Shown here in pieces: positions 40,731 to 52,169 of a stretch of DNA of 64,000 bases; position 1 is the stretch's first letter; each line of letters opens with the position of its first letter. The DNA comes from Panonychus citri (lineage: Eukaryota; Arthropoda; Arachnida; Trombidiformes; Tetranychidae): the NCBI RefSeq assembly GCF_014898815.1, contig NW_026515540.1, positions 868,001 through 932,000 of the forward strand, read 5' to 3'. A program made the translations under genes and the position numbers. Under the pieces are notes generated by a model. The model searched no databases, was not told where the DNA came from, and was given only the letters and a program-made list of their open reading frames with translations.

Positions 40731-41184
40731 AAAGGGTATATGTCCAATTGGACTTTCTTCCTCTCTAATGAGGATGTTTGAATAGATCTTTGGATGATCT
40801 TATTCAAGGTTCTGCAGAACCGGAGTTCAACTGACCGACGATCGGGTCACGTTGACTCCATTTTTTCTTCCTAATTCTCACGATTTTCGTAACAATTTCG
40901 AGATAAAATTATTTTATTCCACTTTTCTTCACTCTGATGATAAAATTATTAGTATTAATTGAACATATTCGATTGTCCGACTCCAAGTGAGTTTTTATTC
41001 TTGATCTCAAAGGTCAACTCGAACCTCACTTATGATTATCGATATTATCGTATGATAATAGTAAACCTAACATTTTTTTCTACGTTTTCACAATTTGCCT
41101 GAGACAATTTTTCCATTTTAAATACACTTTTGGATTTCAAATTCGTTTTTCAATAGAAATGATTACCTTACATAACATTGAATT

Positions 41185-41965
41185 AGAACAAGATGAAATT
41201 TTAAAAAGAATTGAAATGAATTGAAAGTTCTTAAAGCCAAAAGATGGCGCAAAATTCAATGAATGAAAGTTCACCAGCTGATTAACATACCTCAGAGTAG
41301 CAAGAAAAATTGTTCCTTAAAAAACAGCTACTAATCAAGTTCTTTGTCTTTATTAATTGTGCCCTATTTTCATCGAGATTCGTTATTAAAATGGTTTGAA
41401 AAGCATATTTACTCTATTAATTGTTCATTTCCGAAATGTTTTCTCGTTGTAATGGTACACATTGAAGTGAAATAAAAGAAATTTTACCTCCACTTGCTGA
41501 CTCAGTGGTTAACTTCAGGACTTACCACCTGAGTTATCCGAGTTCGAACCTGGGTCGCGACGGCAGTGGAAGGTAACAATCAGCAACGTGAGTTGCGCCA
41601 AGTATCTACAAATGCAATTGTCATTAAGGTAGATCAAATCACTAAGTAACCAATTTTAAGTGGCAAGTTGTTAGAATTGGTTAAACTATCCCAATTCACA
41701 TATATCCTAACGGAACAATTACATCCTAACGGAACAATGTGAAAGACTACTAATTTAGTAGTACTAAAGTCATTTGAGAGTGGCACTCAAGACAAATCGA
41801 AAAACTCGAGTAAAAGGCTCTGAGGTGGACTCCTCATCCTTTTGTTTTTTGATTAACCAATCAAATGAATTTATGGATAGACTAATCTTTTATTCACCAA
41901 GATGAAACTCGATCATTCAATCTAACGAATTGATTGATGGAAATATTTCTAATCCAATGAAACCG
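41185..41965 (+). mobile_element. tRNA-derived SINE-like repeat, copy 1
   Basis: This copy shares three blocks in the same order with the copy at 44.8-45.4 kb. The first is a 5' block with TTGAAAGTTCTTAAAGCC, AGATGGCGCAA and AAAGTTCACCAGCTGATTAA. The second is a tRNA-like core at 41487-41573 with an A-box-like TGACTCAGTGG and B-box GAGTTCGAACCTGGG. The third is a 3' block with GGATAGACTAATCTTTTATTC and AAGATGAAACTCGATCATTC. The stretch between core and 3' block differs between copies. A short tandem duplication of ATCCTAACGGAACAAT occurs at about 41705-41740. The internal Pol III promoter signature is typical of tRNA-derived SINEs, which move with enzymes supplied by LINEs. The outer limits are approximate. 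Confidence 0.65.
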
Positions 41966-43250
41966 AATTCTCAAATTTGATTCTGTAAATTAAAGATATA
42001 TTATCTTATTATTAACACATGAAGTTTTAAAATCGGTTGATATTAATTTAATTCTGTTATATTGTATCAGAGACCAGTTGAGACTCGATTTTTAATTAAC
42101 CTGAAATTTGTTAATTACTTTTTCTAAGGGTTTTCAAGAAAATTAACCATTAATAATGAAATTGATTCGAGGACAATTCACTTTGAGGATCGATCATTGC
42201 AATCAATGAGAGATCGATCCTCAGATTGCAATGATTCTGGTAACAATTAACGATGACAATTTTTGGTAAAATTAAAATCTATTTTTAATATTCCCTTCAA
42301 TCGGTTAATCGGTTGGATAAATTTAACTGAAACAATTGAATAATTAAGACCATGAAAAGTATTGGTAAGTATCATGATCAACAAACAAGGACATACAACA
42401 ATTAACGTTAATTGTTTTGGTAAAATAGTGAGAAAATGAGTTTTTTAATTTAGAGTAAAAATTGAATCAACTTTTCATGTTTATTTTGTAGTTGTTATCA
42501 TTGCAACAATTTCCTCTCAATTGTTTCAATTTTAATTGTGATCCCAACAAAAATAAATCAATAAGTTTATTATTGACAATTTGCTAGTCTCAATTGATAA
42601 CCTAAAAATTGATATATTTAAATTGTTACCCAAACGTATTGGTGGCATTTAATTGAGATACAAATTTGACAAATCATCAACCAATTGAAAGTGTTAAGTG
42701 TTGTTAAACTTGATTGTTGACAATTTAATATCAATGGCCGGACAAGCATCTTGTTTGACCACTTTTAATGTTGCCAAATTAATACAACATTTACCAACAA
42801 ACGTGGTATTGAAAAATTGATTCACTACAATTAGTTGATCTAAATTTAGTTGAAATCAATTTTTAATTGTTTCCCATCGTCAATAAATCAGTTAATTGCC
42901 TAGTTTTTAGAGTCCTTGACCCATTGGTGACCTACAACAATCATGATCACTGATGATGATTAACTTTTCCTGGTGCTTCATTATTCAAATAATTAACTAT
43001 TTCCTACCTGTTTTTGATTTAATTGTGATTTAATTGTCGACTCTCCAATCAGGAAAAGAGACATTACCAAATGTCAATGAATTTAATTAAACGTTAATCT
43101 TTATGTACATTTATTATCTTTACAACATTGAAACAATTAAGTTAAACAATTTAAAATTAATCGGATTCTAGTGTAGTTATTATTTGATACTTTGATTGTT
43201 AAACTACAACAACAATTTAACAATCATGAGGTAACAATCAATTTAACTAA
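41966..43250. other. Intergenic stretch upstream of the GH30 gene
   Basis: Apart from the interleaved inverted repeat at 42.2 kb I see no gene here. The last few hundred bases should hold the promoter of the GH30 gene, but no convincing TATA element was found. Confidence 0.5.
42184..42235. repeat. Interleaved pair of 12-bp inverted repeats
   Basis: Arm A TGAGGATCGATC (42184-42195) has its exact reverse complement at 42212-42223. Arm B ATCATTGCAATC (42193-42204) has its reverse complement at 42224-42235. The order A-B-A'-B' means the arms cross rather than nest, so both pairings cannot form as one simple hairpin. This is sequence fact; any role is unknown. Confidence 0.85.
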
Positions 43251-44567
43251 ATGTGTTTTCTATTCAATGATCAGATCTTCATCATGATCAATTTTAATTG
43301 TAAATATTGTTTTCTTTTAATCATAATCTGTGCCTCGTTAATTAACTCAACTTACCAAGCTTGTGATCAATTGTTTGACGGGTTTGGTGTCCACTTGGGT
43401 CAATTAGGCAGTTTTAATCGGACGACTTTCGGTAATCAAAAGGCTGTTCTTGATCATCTCTATTATGATTTAGGTCTTCGACTTTATCGAACTGAATATT
43501 TGTCCAAATTCAGTCCCTCTGATGATGTTTATCGAATCCAATGTATCGACGCTCAAACCTGTACATGGATCACTATGCACTCGCTGATTTCGGCCTATCC
43601 GGACGTTTCGTTGTTCGCTTCGATCTGGTCACCGCCGAGTTATATGAAGGATCGATTTCATCAGTTACGGTCTTCATATGAATGGAAATATTATCATTAC
43701 CTGAAGAATATCACTTCTCAGATAAAGTCCACTTTTGGTTTGGACATTGGACCAATTTCGTTGATCAATGAGCCTGAAAATGTTTTCGCTCCTTGGGAAC
43801 ACACGGTAATGGGACCTCGACAATTGTGCCGATTAATTGATATGTACAAAGATCCATTGGTTTCCGTTTGTCCGGAAAATTCATACTTTTGGATAACTAA
43901 ATTGTATCTAAATTATCGTGACATTAGCACCAATTGTTACGATAGTTGTTCAATTGTGTCCACTCATGGCTATTATCTTAACGCTAACCTTTTGTCATCA
44001 AATCGAGGTCAAGTTTACTATGATACTGGTCAAAATAAACACTCTTACGAGAAACCCGTTTGGATGACCGAAATATGTTCAACTTTACCGAATACCAAGA
44101 ATTCAATCCAAGAGGCCATTGATTTGGGTGTTTCCATGGTCAACTTTGTTGGCCACACTTGTGTCACCCGTTACTATTATTGGTTGGCCTTTACACTTTT
44201 CCCATCGGGTGAAAGTCTCATCTGGTTAACACCAAAGTCCAACATAACGGGAATCCCACAGACTCTATTTTTCCCGAAAAAGTATTTCGCCTTTAGACAT
44301 TTTTCTCGTTCCGCTTTTCCCGGGGGACGAAAGGTTCGAGAATGTTCAACCGACGACTTGTACTGTTTAGCCTTTGATAATAATGTTGTTTTCATCAACA
44401 ATCAACCCGAACAATCAGTCAATTTGAAACATCGAATTCCCTTATGTTGTACAACCTCTCAGGCCGATTGGGCTTGTGGTCAATTTATCGGTTTGATTCC
44501 ACCAAAGTCCATTTGTAGTGTTGACAATTCTTATCGACGATTTAATAATGTTCATGTGCCACGTTAA
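43251..44567 (+). CDS. Secreted GH30-type glycoside hydrolase, intronless
   Basis: A single open exon of 438 codons. From the second in-frame ATG (43284) the protein starts with a clean signal peptide (MINFNCKYCFLLIIICASL), so that may be the true start. After it come FDGFGVHLGQ, IWSPPSYMK, LINEPE with the presumed acid/base Glu174, and VWMTE with the presumed nucleophile Glu274, numbering from 43251. The 100-residue spacing and the later KKYFAFRHFSR and PGGRKV segments are as in GH30 (clan GH-A) TIM-barrel plus beta-domain enzymes. The motifs look closer to GH30 xylanase/galactanase-type members than to animal glucocerebrosidase. About a dozen cysteines and several N-glycosylation sites fit secretion. 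The substrate cannot be read from sequence. The gene is flanked by two tRNA-derived repeats, and a frame-broken relative lies at 49.8-51.0 kb. The lack of introns and the microbial-looking motifs are compatible with horizontal acquisition or retroposition, which is inference. Confidence 0.9.
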   Translation: MCFLFNDQIFIMINFNCKYCFLLIIICASLINSTYQACDQLFDGFGVHLGQLGSFNRTTFGNQKAVLDHLYYDLGLRLYRTEYLSKFSPSDDVYRIQCIDAQTCTWITMHSLISAYPDVSLFASIWSPPSYMKDRFHQLRSSYEWKYYHYLKNITSQIKSTFGLDIGPISLINEPENVFAPWEHTVMGPRQLCRLIDMYKDPLVSVCPENSYFWITKLYLNYRDISTNCYDSCSIVSTHGYYLNANLLSSNRGQVYYDTGQNKHSYEKPVWMTEICSTLPNTKNSIQEAIDLGVSMVNFVGHTCVTRYYYWLAFTLFPSGESLIWLTPKSNITGIPQTLFFPKKYFAFRHFSRSAFPGGRKVRECSTDDLYCLAFDNNVVFINNQPEQSVNLKHRIPLCCTTSQADWACGQFIGLIPPKSICSVDNSYRRFNNVHVPR

Positions 44568-44767
44568 TCAATTGAACTGCTTTTAAATTAAGACAAATCG
44601 ACTTTCTCATCAAGTACAATGTAATTTATTAATCAACAAAATCTCTTAACGGTTATAATTATTATTCCATTGAAAATTAAAGCTTCTTTTCTCTCCACAA
44701 TTTGTATTATTCGAGTCGAATACAAAGAGTTAACATGATAAAATGATGAAAAGGTGACATTAACTGA

Positions 44768-45420
44768 GAATAAGATGAAATTTGAAAAGAATTGAAAGTT
44801 CTTAAAGCCAAGAGATGGCGCAAAGAGCTGAAAGTTCACCAGCTGATTAACTCAGAGTCTTAACTTAAGATTCTTAAGAAAACATTTAAAAATCTCACTA
44901 TTCAAGTTCTTTCCCTTAAAATTTCTTCATGAAGATTGGTGTTTAGAAATTGCTTTCAAAAGAATAAGCAAATCATCATTTTATGATCTTCGAAATGTTC
45001 ATTCGTTGTTTTGATTAACTTGCCAATGAAATTTGAAACTTTTACCTCCACTTGCTGGCCAGTCGGTTAGACGCAGGAAAGGAAACCTGTCGTGTCCGAG
45101 TTCGAACCTGGGTCCAGTCGGATAAGTGGAGGGTGTTGAATAGCCTCTGGTTAAGGATCCAAGCTATCGCTTCGTGGAAGCATTTAAAGTCCCTACATGA
45201 GGGTTAGGGCATTTGATCGTCCATGTGAGACATCTGAACCTTAGTTCGAAGGGGTGGGGATTGCTGACAGTTTGTCAACATCCTCATCCTTTTAAATTTT
45301 TTTTTGATTAGCTAATCAAATGAACATACGGATAGACTAATCTTTTATTCATCAAGATGAAACTCGATCATTCTATCTAACGGATTGATTGGTGAAAATA
45401 CTTTTATTCATATGAAATCA
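44768..45420 (+). mobile_element. tRNA-derived SINE-like repeat, copy 2
   Basis: Direct copy of the repeat at 41.2-42.0 kb, lying about 200 bp after the GH30 stop codon. The tRNA-like core spans 45045-45133 with A-box TGGCCAGTCGG (45056-45066) and a B-box region around 45098-45112 (GAGTTCGAACCTGG). The core ends pair as CTCCACTT with AAGTGGAG, like an acceptor stem. The region between core and 3' block is different from copy 1 and somewhat G+C richer. The short overlapping open frame on the minus strand is not considered coding. Confidence 0.7.
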
Positions 45421-45557
45421 TTACGATTTCTGATCGATTCCCTTTTTGGTTTGGACATTGGTTCAATCTTGTTGATTAAAAAGTTTCGCTTATAGTATAT
45501 ATAGTATTTAGAATAAGAATTTAATAATGATTACATGGAAGAAAATTAGTTTAACAA

Positions 45558-47039
45558 TTAAATCAATCGATATTTTTGCAAAAATTTAGCAATAGGCTTG
45601 TTAACCAATAGACCAATGTTATTATTGATAAAGTAGCTATAATGGGTAAATTTATCATCTCTAATTATGATCTGCTGAACGGAGGAACCTGAAAAATGTA
45701 CAGAGAATTGAGCCAAGATTATGAACAATTAAATCAAATCAATAACTACCTTCAAGATGATCAATTAACTTTTTCACATCCTTTGGATTGGCCTTCTCAT
45801 CACCAGTTGAATAGATGAGTAAAATATGTTTATTTTTTACGTTTTTCAAATTGTAAACTGGCGAGGATTTGGATCCATAGCGTTTCAGGTTGAACTCATC
45901 GCCCAGGTCGATGTGTGAGAAATTATCGTTTACCATTCGCTGAGCAAAATGAATAAAGTCCCAACATGATGAGCCCGATGGAATATGGGAAAGGTAGATT
46001 TCACGTCGAGAGCTGTTACCTGACGTTAAATCTGTGTACATCAAACTCATTCTTATAATGTCGCAAAAAGGTACAATCAATGGATCGAAGCACATTCCAT
46101 ATAAATGAGAAAGAGATCGATCGAAACAAGAACTTGGATTATCACGAACAAAATCATTGAAAAATTGGTTTTTCGCAAAGATTCTCGGTAGATTGTAATA
46201 GTTATTAAGATAAACTATCGGTGCAATTGCGATGAAGGGTTTAATTTTGTCACAATAATTCGGCTGATCGGATAATAAGCCAAACATGACCATAGACCCA
46301 CGAGAATACCCAATGTAACCAAGGGAAGCTGTTAATAATAATTCCGTAGAAACGATGAATATATAAGTGAATATACATGAAACAGGTCGATAATCACTTG
46401 TGGTCAATCGTAATCACCTTACTTTGATTCGTTAAGCTTAACACATAGTCAATAATTGCAGGTAGATCGAGGTTCGCTATTTCGTCCAATGAAAATGACC
46501 AAAACTCTTTGGAATCTAATGAAATAAAATCAATTTTAAGTAATCTGCATGGAGATCACCATCATCTTACCTTTTTTAGGGTCAAGTTTCGTGTGATTAG
46601 TTGAATAGTAATTACCCCGAGGGTTAGTTAGCCAAACATCATAACCCAAATTGGCTAAGATGAAACCTAAATCACGTCCATCGAGGTCGAAGTCAATTGC
46701 GTCCAGGTCTTTATAACTTTCCAAAATTGACAAATTTGCGAATCCTCGAGGAGAGTTAATCAAGAAGTCAACACCCGATCCAAGGAAACCACTTTGGATT
46801 ATAATTGGTTCCAATTTCTGATCAGCAAATGATGATTTTGATATCAGTGGATGAACAATACGATAATTGCCCAGAATATAACCATCGCTCGTTGTGATAT
46901 AATGAGTCTCACAAATGAATCCACGAGCTTCAATTATCTGTACAATATCAGATTTATCGATTTCATCTAAATCAAGACAATTAGTTAACTGGATTAAGAT
47001 GAAAACAATTAAAACTACAAGGTGATCACCAAATCTCAT
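45558..47039 (-). CDS. Acid-lipase-family secreted alpha/beta hydrolase (lipase A)
   Basis: Four exons: 47039-46571, 46515-46423, 46328-45750, 45688-45558; introns of 55, 94 and 61 bp, all in phase 1; 423 residues. The family (lysosomal acid/gastric lipases) cleaves acyl esters of neutral lipids. A signal peptide (VVLIVFILIQLTNC) is followed by the lid/Abhydro_lipase segment GFICETHYITTSDGYILGNY, then GYDVWLTNPRGN, as in the family. The nucleophile elbow GYSRGS places Ser196, the Asp lies in STGDEKANPKDV (Asp364), and the His lies in KFTHYSYF (His396). The usual oxyanion-hole His-Gly is replaced by Ser-Gly (IIIQSGFLGSG). Exon 1 is nearly identical over long stretches to that of lipase B, while intron 2 differs from the other copies. 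The ATG at 47039 precedes the signal peptide directly. Substrate and site of expression are unknown; a digestive or secreted role is inference. Confidence 0.92.
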
Positions 47040-47331
47040 TGTAAAATATAACTAACTATTATTTCAGATGCAACTTCACTTGTAATGATATTTACAATCA
47101 ACTGCAGACTTTGAAAGGTTAATTGAGTTCCAACATGGAAATTAAATTACTCTGATTAAACAAAGTAATTTCAACTGATGAACTTGTTGTTCAAATAATT
47201 GTCAACTCTTTTACAATTCAACTTGGAATCAATCTTGATCTTGGCTGGTGAGTATGGTGGATAGATTGTTAGTGAGAAAATAATTTAATTTAAATTAGAT
47301 TACAATAAATAATTAATAAGATAAAAAATTA

Positions 47332-48816
47332 TTAATAGTAATGATTTGATCGATAAGTTTCCAATAATCTAGCGATCGGCTTGTTGACCAATCGTCCGAC
47401 ATTATTGTCCAAAAAGAAATCGAGATGTGTAAATTTTTCGTCATCAATTGTGATCCGTTCAACAGGTAAAACTAAATAAGGGATAAAATAAAGAGTTAAA
47501 TTGTTGGGATTTGATTTCTTTTCAACAAACTGATTAACTAATTACCTTCAAGTTGATCAATTAACTTTTTCACATCCTTGGGATTGGCTTTTGTATCACC
47601 AGTTGAGTGGATGATTGCAATGTGTTGATTAATTATGTATTTTAAATTGTAAGGCGGAGGCGATTTGGATCCATAGCGTTTCAAGTTGAGCTCATCGCCC
47701 AGGTCAATGTGTGAGAAATTGTCGTTGACCATTCGTTGAGCGAAATGAATAAGGTCCCAACACGACGATCCCGCTGGAAGATGGGAAAGATAAATATCGA
47801 TTCGTGTCTTATTACCACTGGCCGAATCTATTTTAAGAACCGACGATTTAATCATATCACAAAAAGGCTTAATCAACACGTTAGAGCAAATTCCGGTCAC
47901 TTTAGTTGCAGCGCGATTGAAGAATCCACTTGGATGATCACGAATATAACTAACGACAAACTTATTCTTCGCTAATAATCTCAAGGGTGTTTGAAAATCG
48001 TTCAAAAATACCGGCGGGGCCATAGCGATGAAAGGTCTCACTTTGTGAGAGTAATTTGGCTGATCAGATAAAAGTCCAAACATGACCAAAGATCCTCGAG
48101 AGAATCCAATATATCCGAGTGTTTCTAATAGTGATTGGCAATTTAGATTAGCGATCAACTTTGGTCAGTTCGAACTGTATTCTTACCTCGTCCAGTAACT
48201 TGTAAAACGTAATCAATCATTGCCGGTAAGTCAATATTTGCCATTTCGTCCAATGAAAATGACCAAAACTCTTTGGAATCTAACAAAAATTAGGTAATTA
48301 ATTAAATCAATTATTATCAATTCGATTTTAAATCATAATCATCTTACCTTCTTTAGGGTCAAGTTTCGTGTGATTAGTTGAATAGTAATTACCCCGAGGG
48401 TTAGTTAGCCAAACATCATAACCCAAATTGGCTAAGATGAAACCTAAATCACGTCCATCGAGGTCGAAGTCAATTGCGTCCAGATCCTTATAACTTTCCA
48501 AAATTGACAAGTTAGCAAATCCTCGAGGAGAGTTAATCAAGAAATCAACGCCCGATCCAAGGAAACCACTTTGGATTATAATTGGTTCCAATTTCTGATC
48601 AGCAAATGATGATTGTGATATGAGTGGATTAACAATTCGGAAATTACCCAAGATATAACCATCACTCGTTGTGATATAATGAGTCTCACATTTGAATCCA
48701 CGAGCTTCAATTATTTGAGGAATATCTCCCTTGTCAACTTCATCTAAATCAAGACAATTAGTCAACTGGATTAAGATGAAAACAATCAACACGTTGGAAA
48801 ATTTAATCAACTTCAT
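47332..48816 (-). CDS. Acid-lipase-family secreted alpha/beta hydrolase (lipase B)
   Basis: Four exons: 48816-48348, 48279-48187, 48124-47546, 47471-47332; 426 residues, with the same exon lengths and phases as lipase A in exons 1-3. It starts MKLIKFSNVLIVFILIQL, a signal peptide also present letter for letter in the lipase D pseudogene. The nucleophile is Ser196 in GFSRGS, Asp364 lies in the STGDTKANPKDV segment, and His396 is in KFTHLDFF. The oxyanion-region motif is again QSGFLGSG. The stop lies 293 bp from the ATG of lipase A, so the genes are closely packed head to tail. No sign of decay is seen. Confidence 0.93.
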
Positions 48817-49769
48817 TTTGATAATTTTTATTTGGAAACTCGTTGAAACTAATCAACACAAATTTACAATCATCATTTGGCCATTCGAATGGTTTTTGTT
48901 TAATTACTAATCAGATAAACTTTTCAATTATCTGATTTGGTTAATCATTAATTGACATTTAATTGTAATTGATTTAAATGGGATGATCTTCATGGGACCA
49001 CGTTAATCAATCTGATGACGGAAAGTAAAATATTATCATCAACAATCTAATCATTTGGTTTCTGGTTCAATAACAATCAACCTCGTTTGGAATCATGTTG
49101 ATCAAGATGAAAATAAATTGTCATTAAATGAATTGATATTGATTGTTATTCTAATCAATGTTAATTGTCTCAGGGTCAGAAAATGTTTCAATCACAATTA
49201 GGTTTCAATATTAATAACATTCAGTGTTATTAATAAATAGTTAATTTGACCCGAAAATGACCTGAAATGTTTCAATCCAATTGTCTACTAATGATTATGA
49301 TTAATATAATTGATTTGTGGTCGATCAATTTAGGTGCAATTTAATCACAAATATTAACAATTAAATCACTAATCACAATTGAATTTAATCAATTCTTTTC
49401 TAATAACCTTTGATATCTTCAGGTATTAAGTAAATTATCAATACAATTTATTTTTCATGGGCGTCTATAGATAATCAATCAGTGATTAAACAATTAACTG
49501 TAACTAAATTAGTAGATCATTTTCTTAGATTATCTCCTTAGGTAATTAACTGATTAAGATCTTTATTTTTTTTATTTTTCAAAGTAAATCAAATGTAAAT
49601 CTTGAGTTTGTTGATTTTTTTTCAGTTTCACTTGACTGAATCTCTGGCGTTAATCAAGATTTGATTGCAATTTTGTATTATTAAGATTTTAGATTTAATT
49701 AGTTGCAATTATAATGATTATCTTGAAAGTAATTAAACATTAGCAATATGTTTAAATCTTGGATTTAGA
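48817..49769. other. Intergenic stretch between lipase B and the GH30 pseudogene
   Basis: About 950 bp of A+T-rich DNA without an open frame of note. It should contain the lipase B promoter, but no clear TATA box was found. An inverted ATAACATTCAGTGTTAT hairpin-like word occurs at about 49216-49232. Confidence 0.5.
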
Positions 49770-51022
49770 TTATTGTGTTTGATTAACTGTGGAAACTGTT
49801 GCCGTTGAACAGATGGATTTCGGTGGTAACTCGATTGGCTTTTGGTAACATTTATGATCCGTTTCGGGTTCCGTGCAACAAATGGCCTCAGGAAGTGGAC
49901 GTTTACTGTCCAATTTAACTGATCGTCGTCTCTTATTAATGTAAACCAATTGATTGTCAAATGCAAGGCAAGTGTAGCTCCTGGTTGAACAGGTTGACAC
50001 TTTTCGGTTACCTGGAGCAGAGGATCGGGTGAAATGACGGAAAGCGAAATATTTTTTGGGCTTAACTAAACTAGTACCATTATTTGACCAGATTAGTGAC
50101 TCTCCTGATGGAGTTTGGGTATATGCTAACCAATGGTAAACCCTTTCAACACAAGTTGACCCTACAAAGTTAACCAAAGAGGTCGCAAGGTCAAAAGCAA
50201 AGTCCATCTGATTGGGTATCTCTGTTTCGGTTAATGTTGAGGCCATTTCTGTTATCCAAACTGGTTGATCTAAATCATTATCGTTAATATCAACATCATA
50301 ATGAACTCTAAGTTGAGGTCCACCCGAAATGGGTGACCCTCTAATCCAAGGCGATAACCATGAGTGGCCACAACTGAACAAGCACCATTACATTGACCTT
50401 CAACTAGATACGATTTAGCCATCCAAAAGTAGGCAGTTTCGGGACAAACTTGCATTCGTTTATCGGACATCGATCGAGCCAATCGGCAAACTTGATCTGG
50501 TAACATGAAACAATGAGCCCAAGGTGCATCAAAATATTCTGGTTCATTGACAAACGAAACTCGGCTGATGGTTAAATTGTAATCCGATTCCGCAATTGAG
50601 GTTATATTACCCAAATAGTTAATATATTCAGTTTCAAATTCACGTTTCAAGATTGATGCATTGGTCATCATGTAATTTGGTGGTGTCCAAACTGAAATGA
50701 ACATCTCAAAGTCCGGATAGGAAGATAAAAGATTGGCCATTGTTATCCAAGTGCAAGTCGCTTGGTCAACACAAGAGATTTTATAATTTCCACTTGAAGG
50801 ACTGAAGGTTGGAGGATATTCCGAACGGAGTAAACGAATTCCAAGATCATGGTACAAAGATTTTAGAACATCTTCTCGAACGGAGGGCGAAGAGATATTG
50901 AACGCTTTCGCTTGGCCCAAGAAAACACCGAAACCTTGGAAAGGTTTTGTACAATTCCCAGAAACGGATATTAAGATGAACGAAAGACAAACAATTAACT
51001 TGAACAAAGTTTCACTCGACAT
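49770..51022 (-). pseudogene. GH30-type glycoside hydrolase with one frame break
   Basis: Intronless relative of the GH30 gene at 43.3 kb. From the ATG at 51022 it reads a signal peptide (KLIVCLSFILISVSG), PFQGFGVFLGQ, VWTPPNYM and FVNEPEYF (presumed acid/base Glu160), then VVATHGYRLG. At about 50340-50360 the frame must shift by one base to continue as GSPISGGPQLRVHYD, VWITEMAST (presumed nucleophile), KKYFAFRHFTRSSAPGNRKV and a Cys-rich end to the stop at 49770. Both halves otherwise keep all motifs and match the intact gene end to end, so this is either a very young pseudogene or a single-base sequence error. It lies between lipases B and C on their strand and opposite to the intact GH30 gene. 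Alternative ATGs further upstream (to 51172) would add a repeat-derived leader and were rejected. Confidence 0.85.
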
Positions 51023-52169
51023 TGGAAACAATAAACAAAAGTAAACAAAGTTATGAATCGAAAATAATTTTTCTTCAATTGAATTGATTTTTTTATCCTT
51101 CGAACACAAATTAAGAAAAAGAAAAACTTTCTCTCTCTCTCTCTGATGATGATTAAACTGAAATTTCAACAATTCTATTGATTTGATTTTCTTTTTCAGG
51201 GAAAGTTCAATAAGAAAGTGAATTTTTTTCTTCTTCTCTTCAAACCGGTAACACTGAAGGACTCAGTCCAAGCGTACAATGGACATCATCCCTTGGCTCA
51301 CTTTCTCCCCCCTTTTCTTTATTCAATTCATCATGATTTCCTATCATCTTCATGATGATGATTGAAGATCAGCATGATCATCATCAATTCCATTCAATAT
51401 TAATTATCAATTCAATAGATAACAGCTAATGATTGACAAGGAATTGCTGGTTTCCATTTCTGATCAATTGTTGCTCAATGTTTTTCTCCAAGATTATTAT
51501 TATTAATATTATTTTTCTCTGTACAGGTAACATGTTAATACCATGAAGGACATTTCGTTAACTTTAATTAATTTTCTCTCTCTCTCAGGTAATCATTATT
51601 ATCGCTATATAGTGACCCAAAAATGTTCCCACAGGGAGCCGTTGATCTGCCGTTGATGATTTATCAAGATATCACATTCGATTGTTTATCACAATCAACT
51701 TTCATGATTATCTTTGATTGGAAAATGGATAAACTTAATCATATTATCAATCTCTTCATAAATCATGATATTTAAGATGAGGTTTATGAGACGATTATTA
51801 TTCAATTATCATGCTGAGATAAATTGAAAACAAAAGGAATCAAATCTGAATGACTGATGATTTGGTGATAACAATTGATGGAAATCAATTAAGTCAGAAA
51901 TTGCCAATGATCATACTAGATATGGCTCTCAGAATTGAAAGTTTATCGAACTGAATTAATCCAACAATCAAGTGGATGTAACCAATTGATTAGTGATACT
52001 TTTCTTAGTCACGATCAAAATAATTCGGATAAATTATTTTATTTCGTGATTACTATTGATCGAAATTCATATTCATAAGCTTCGAATCCAATCAGCTTGA
52101 ACCAATTCTCTTTCAATCATATAACATACGAATTTAGAACTATTATATCTTAGGATATTGTCGCAATTC
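51023..52169. other. Intergenic stretch between the GH30 pseudogene and lipase C
   Basis: About 1.15 kb without a gene. It contains a CT run at 51129-51143 and pyrimidine-rich segments followed by CAGGTAA (51523-51530 and 51587-51593) that look like splice-acceptor plus donor words but enclose no exon. Confidence 0.45.

Noticed and set aside
41487..41573. Possible functional tRNA gene
   Set aside because: A and B boxes are present, but the arms mispair, no clear anticodon loop is formed, and the same core recurs at 45.0 kb inside a larger repeat, which fits a tRNA-derived SINE better.
51523..51594. Candidate short exon marked by acceptor and donor words CAGGTAA
   Set aside because: The acceptor and donor words abut with no exon between them, and similar CAGGTAA words recur throughout the window as part of the simple-sequence background.
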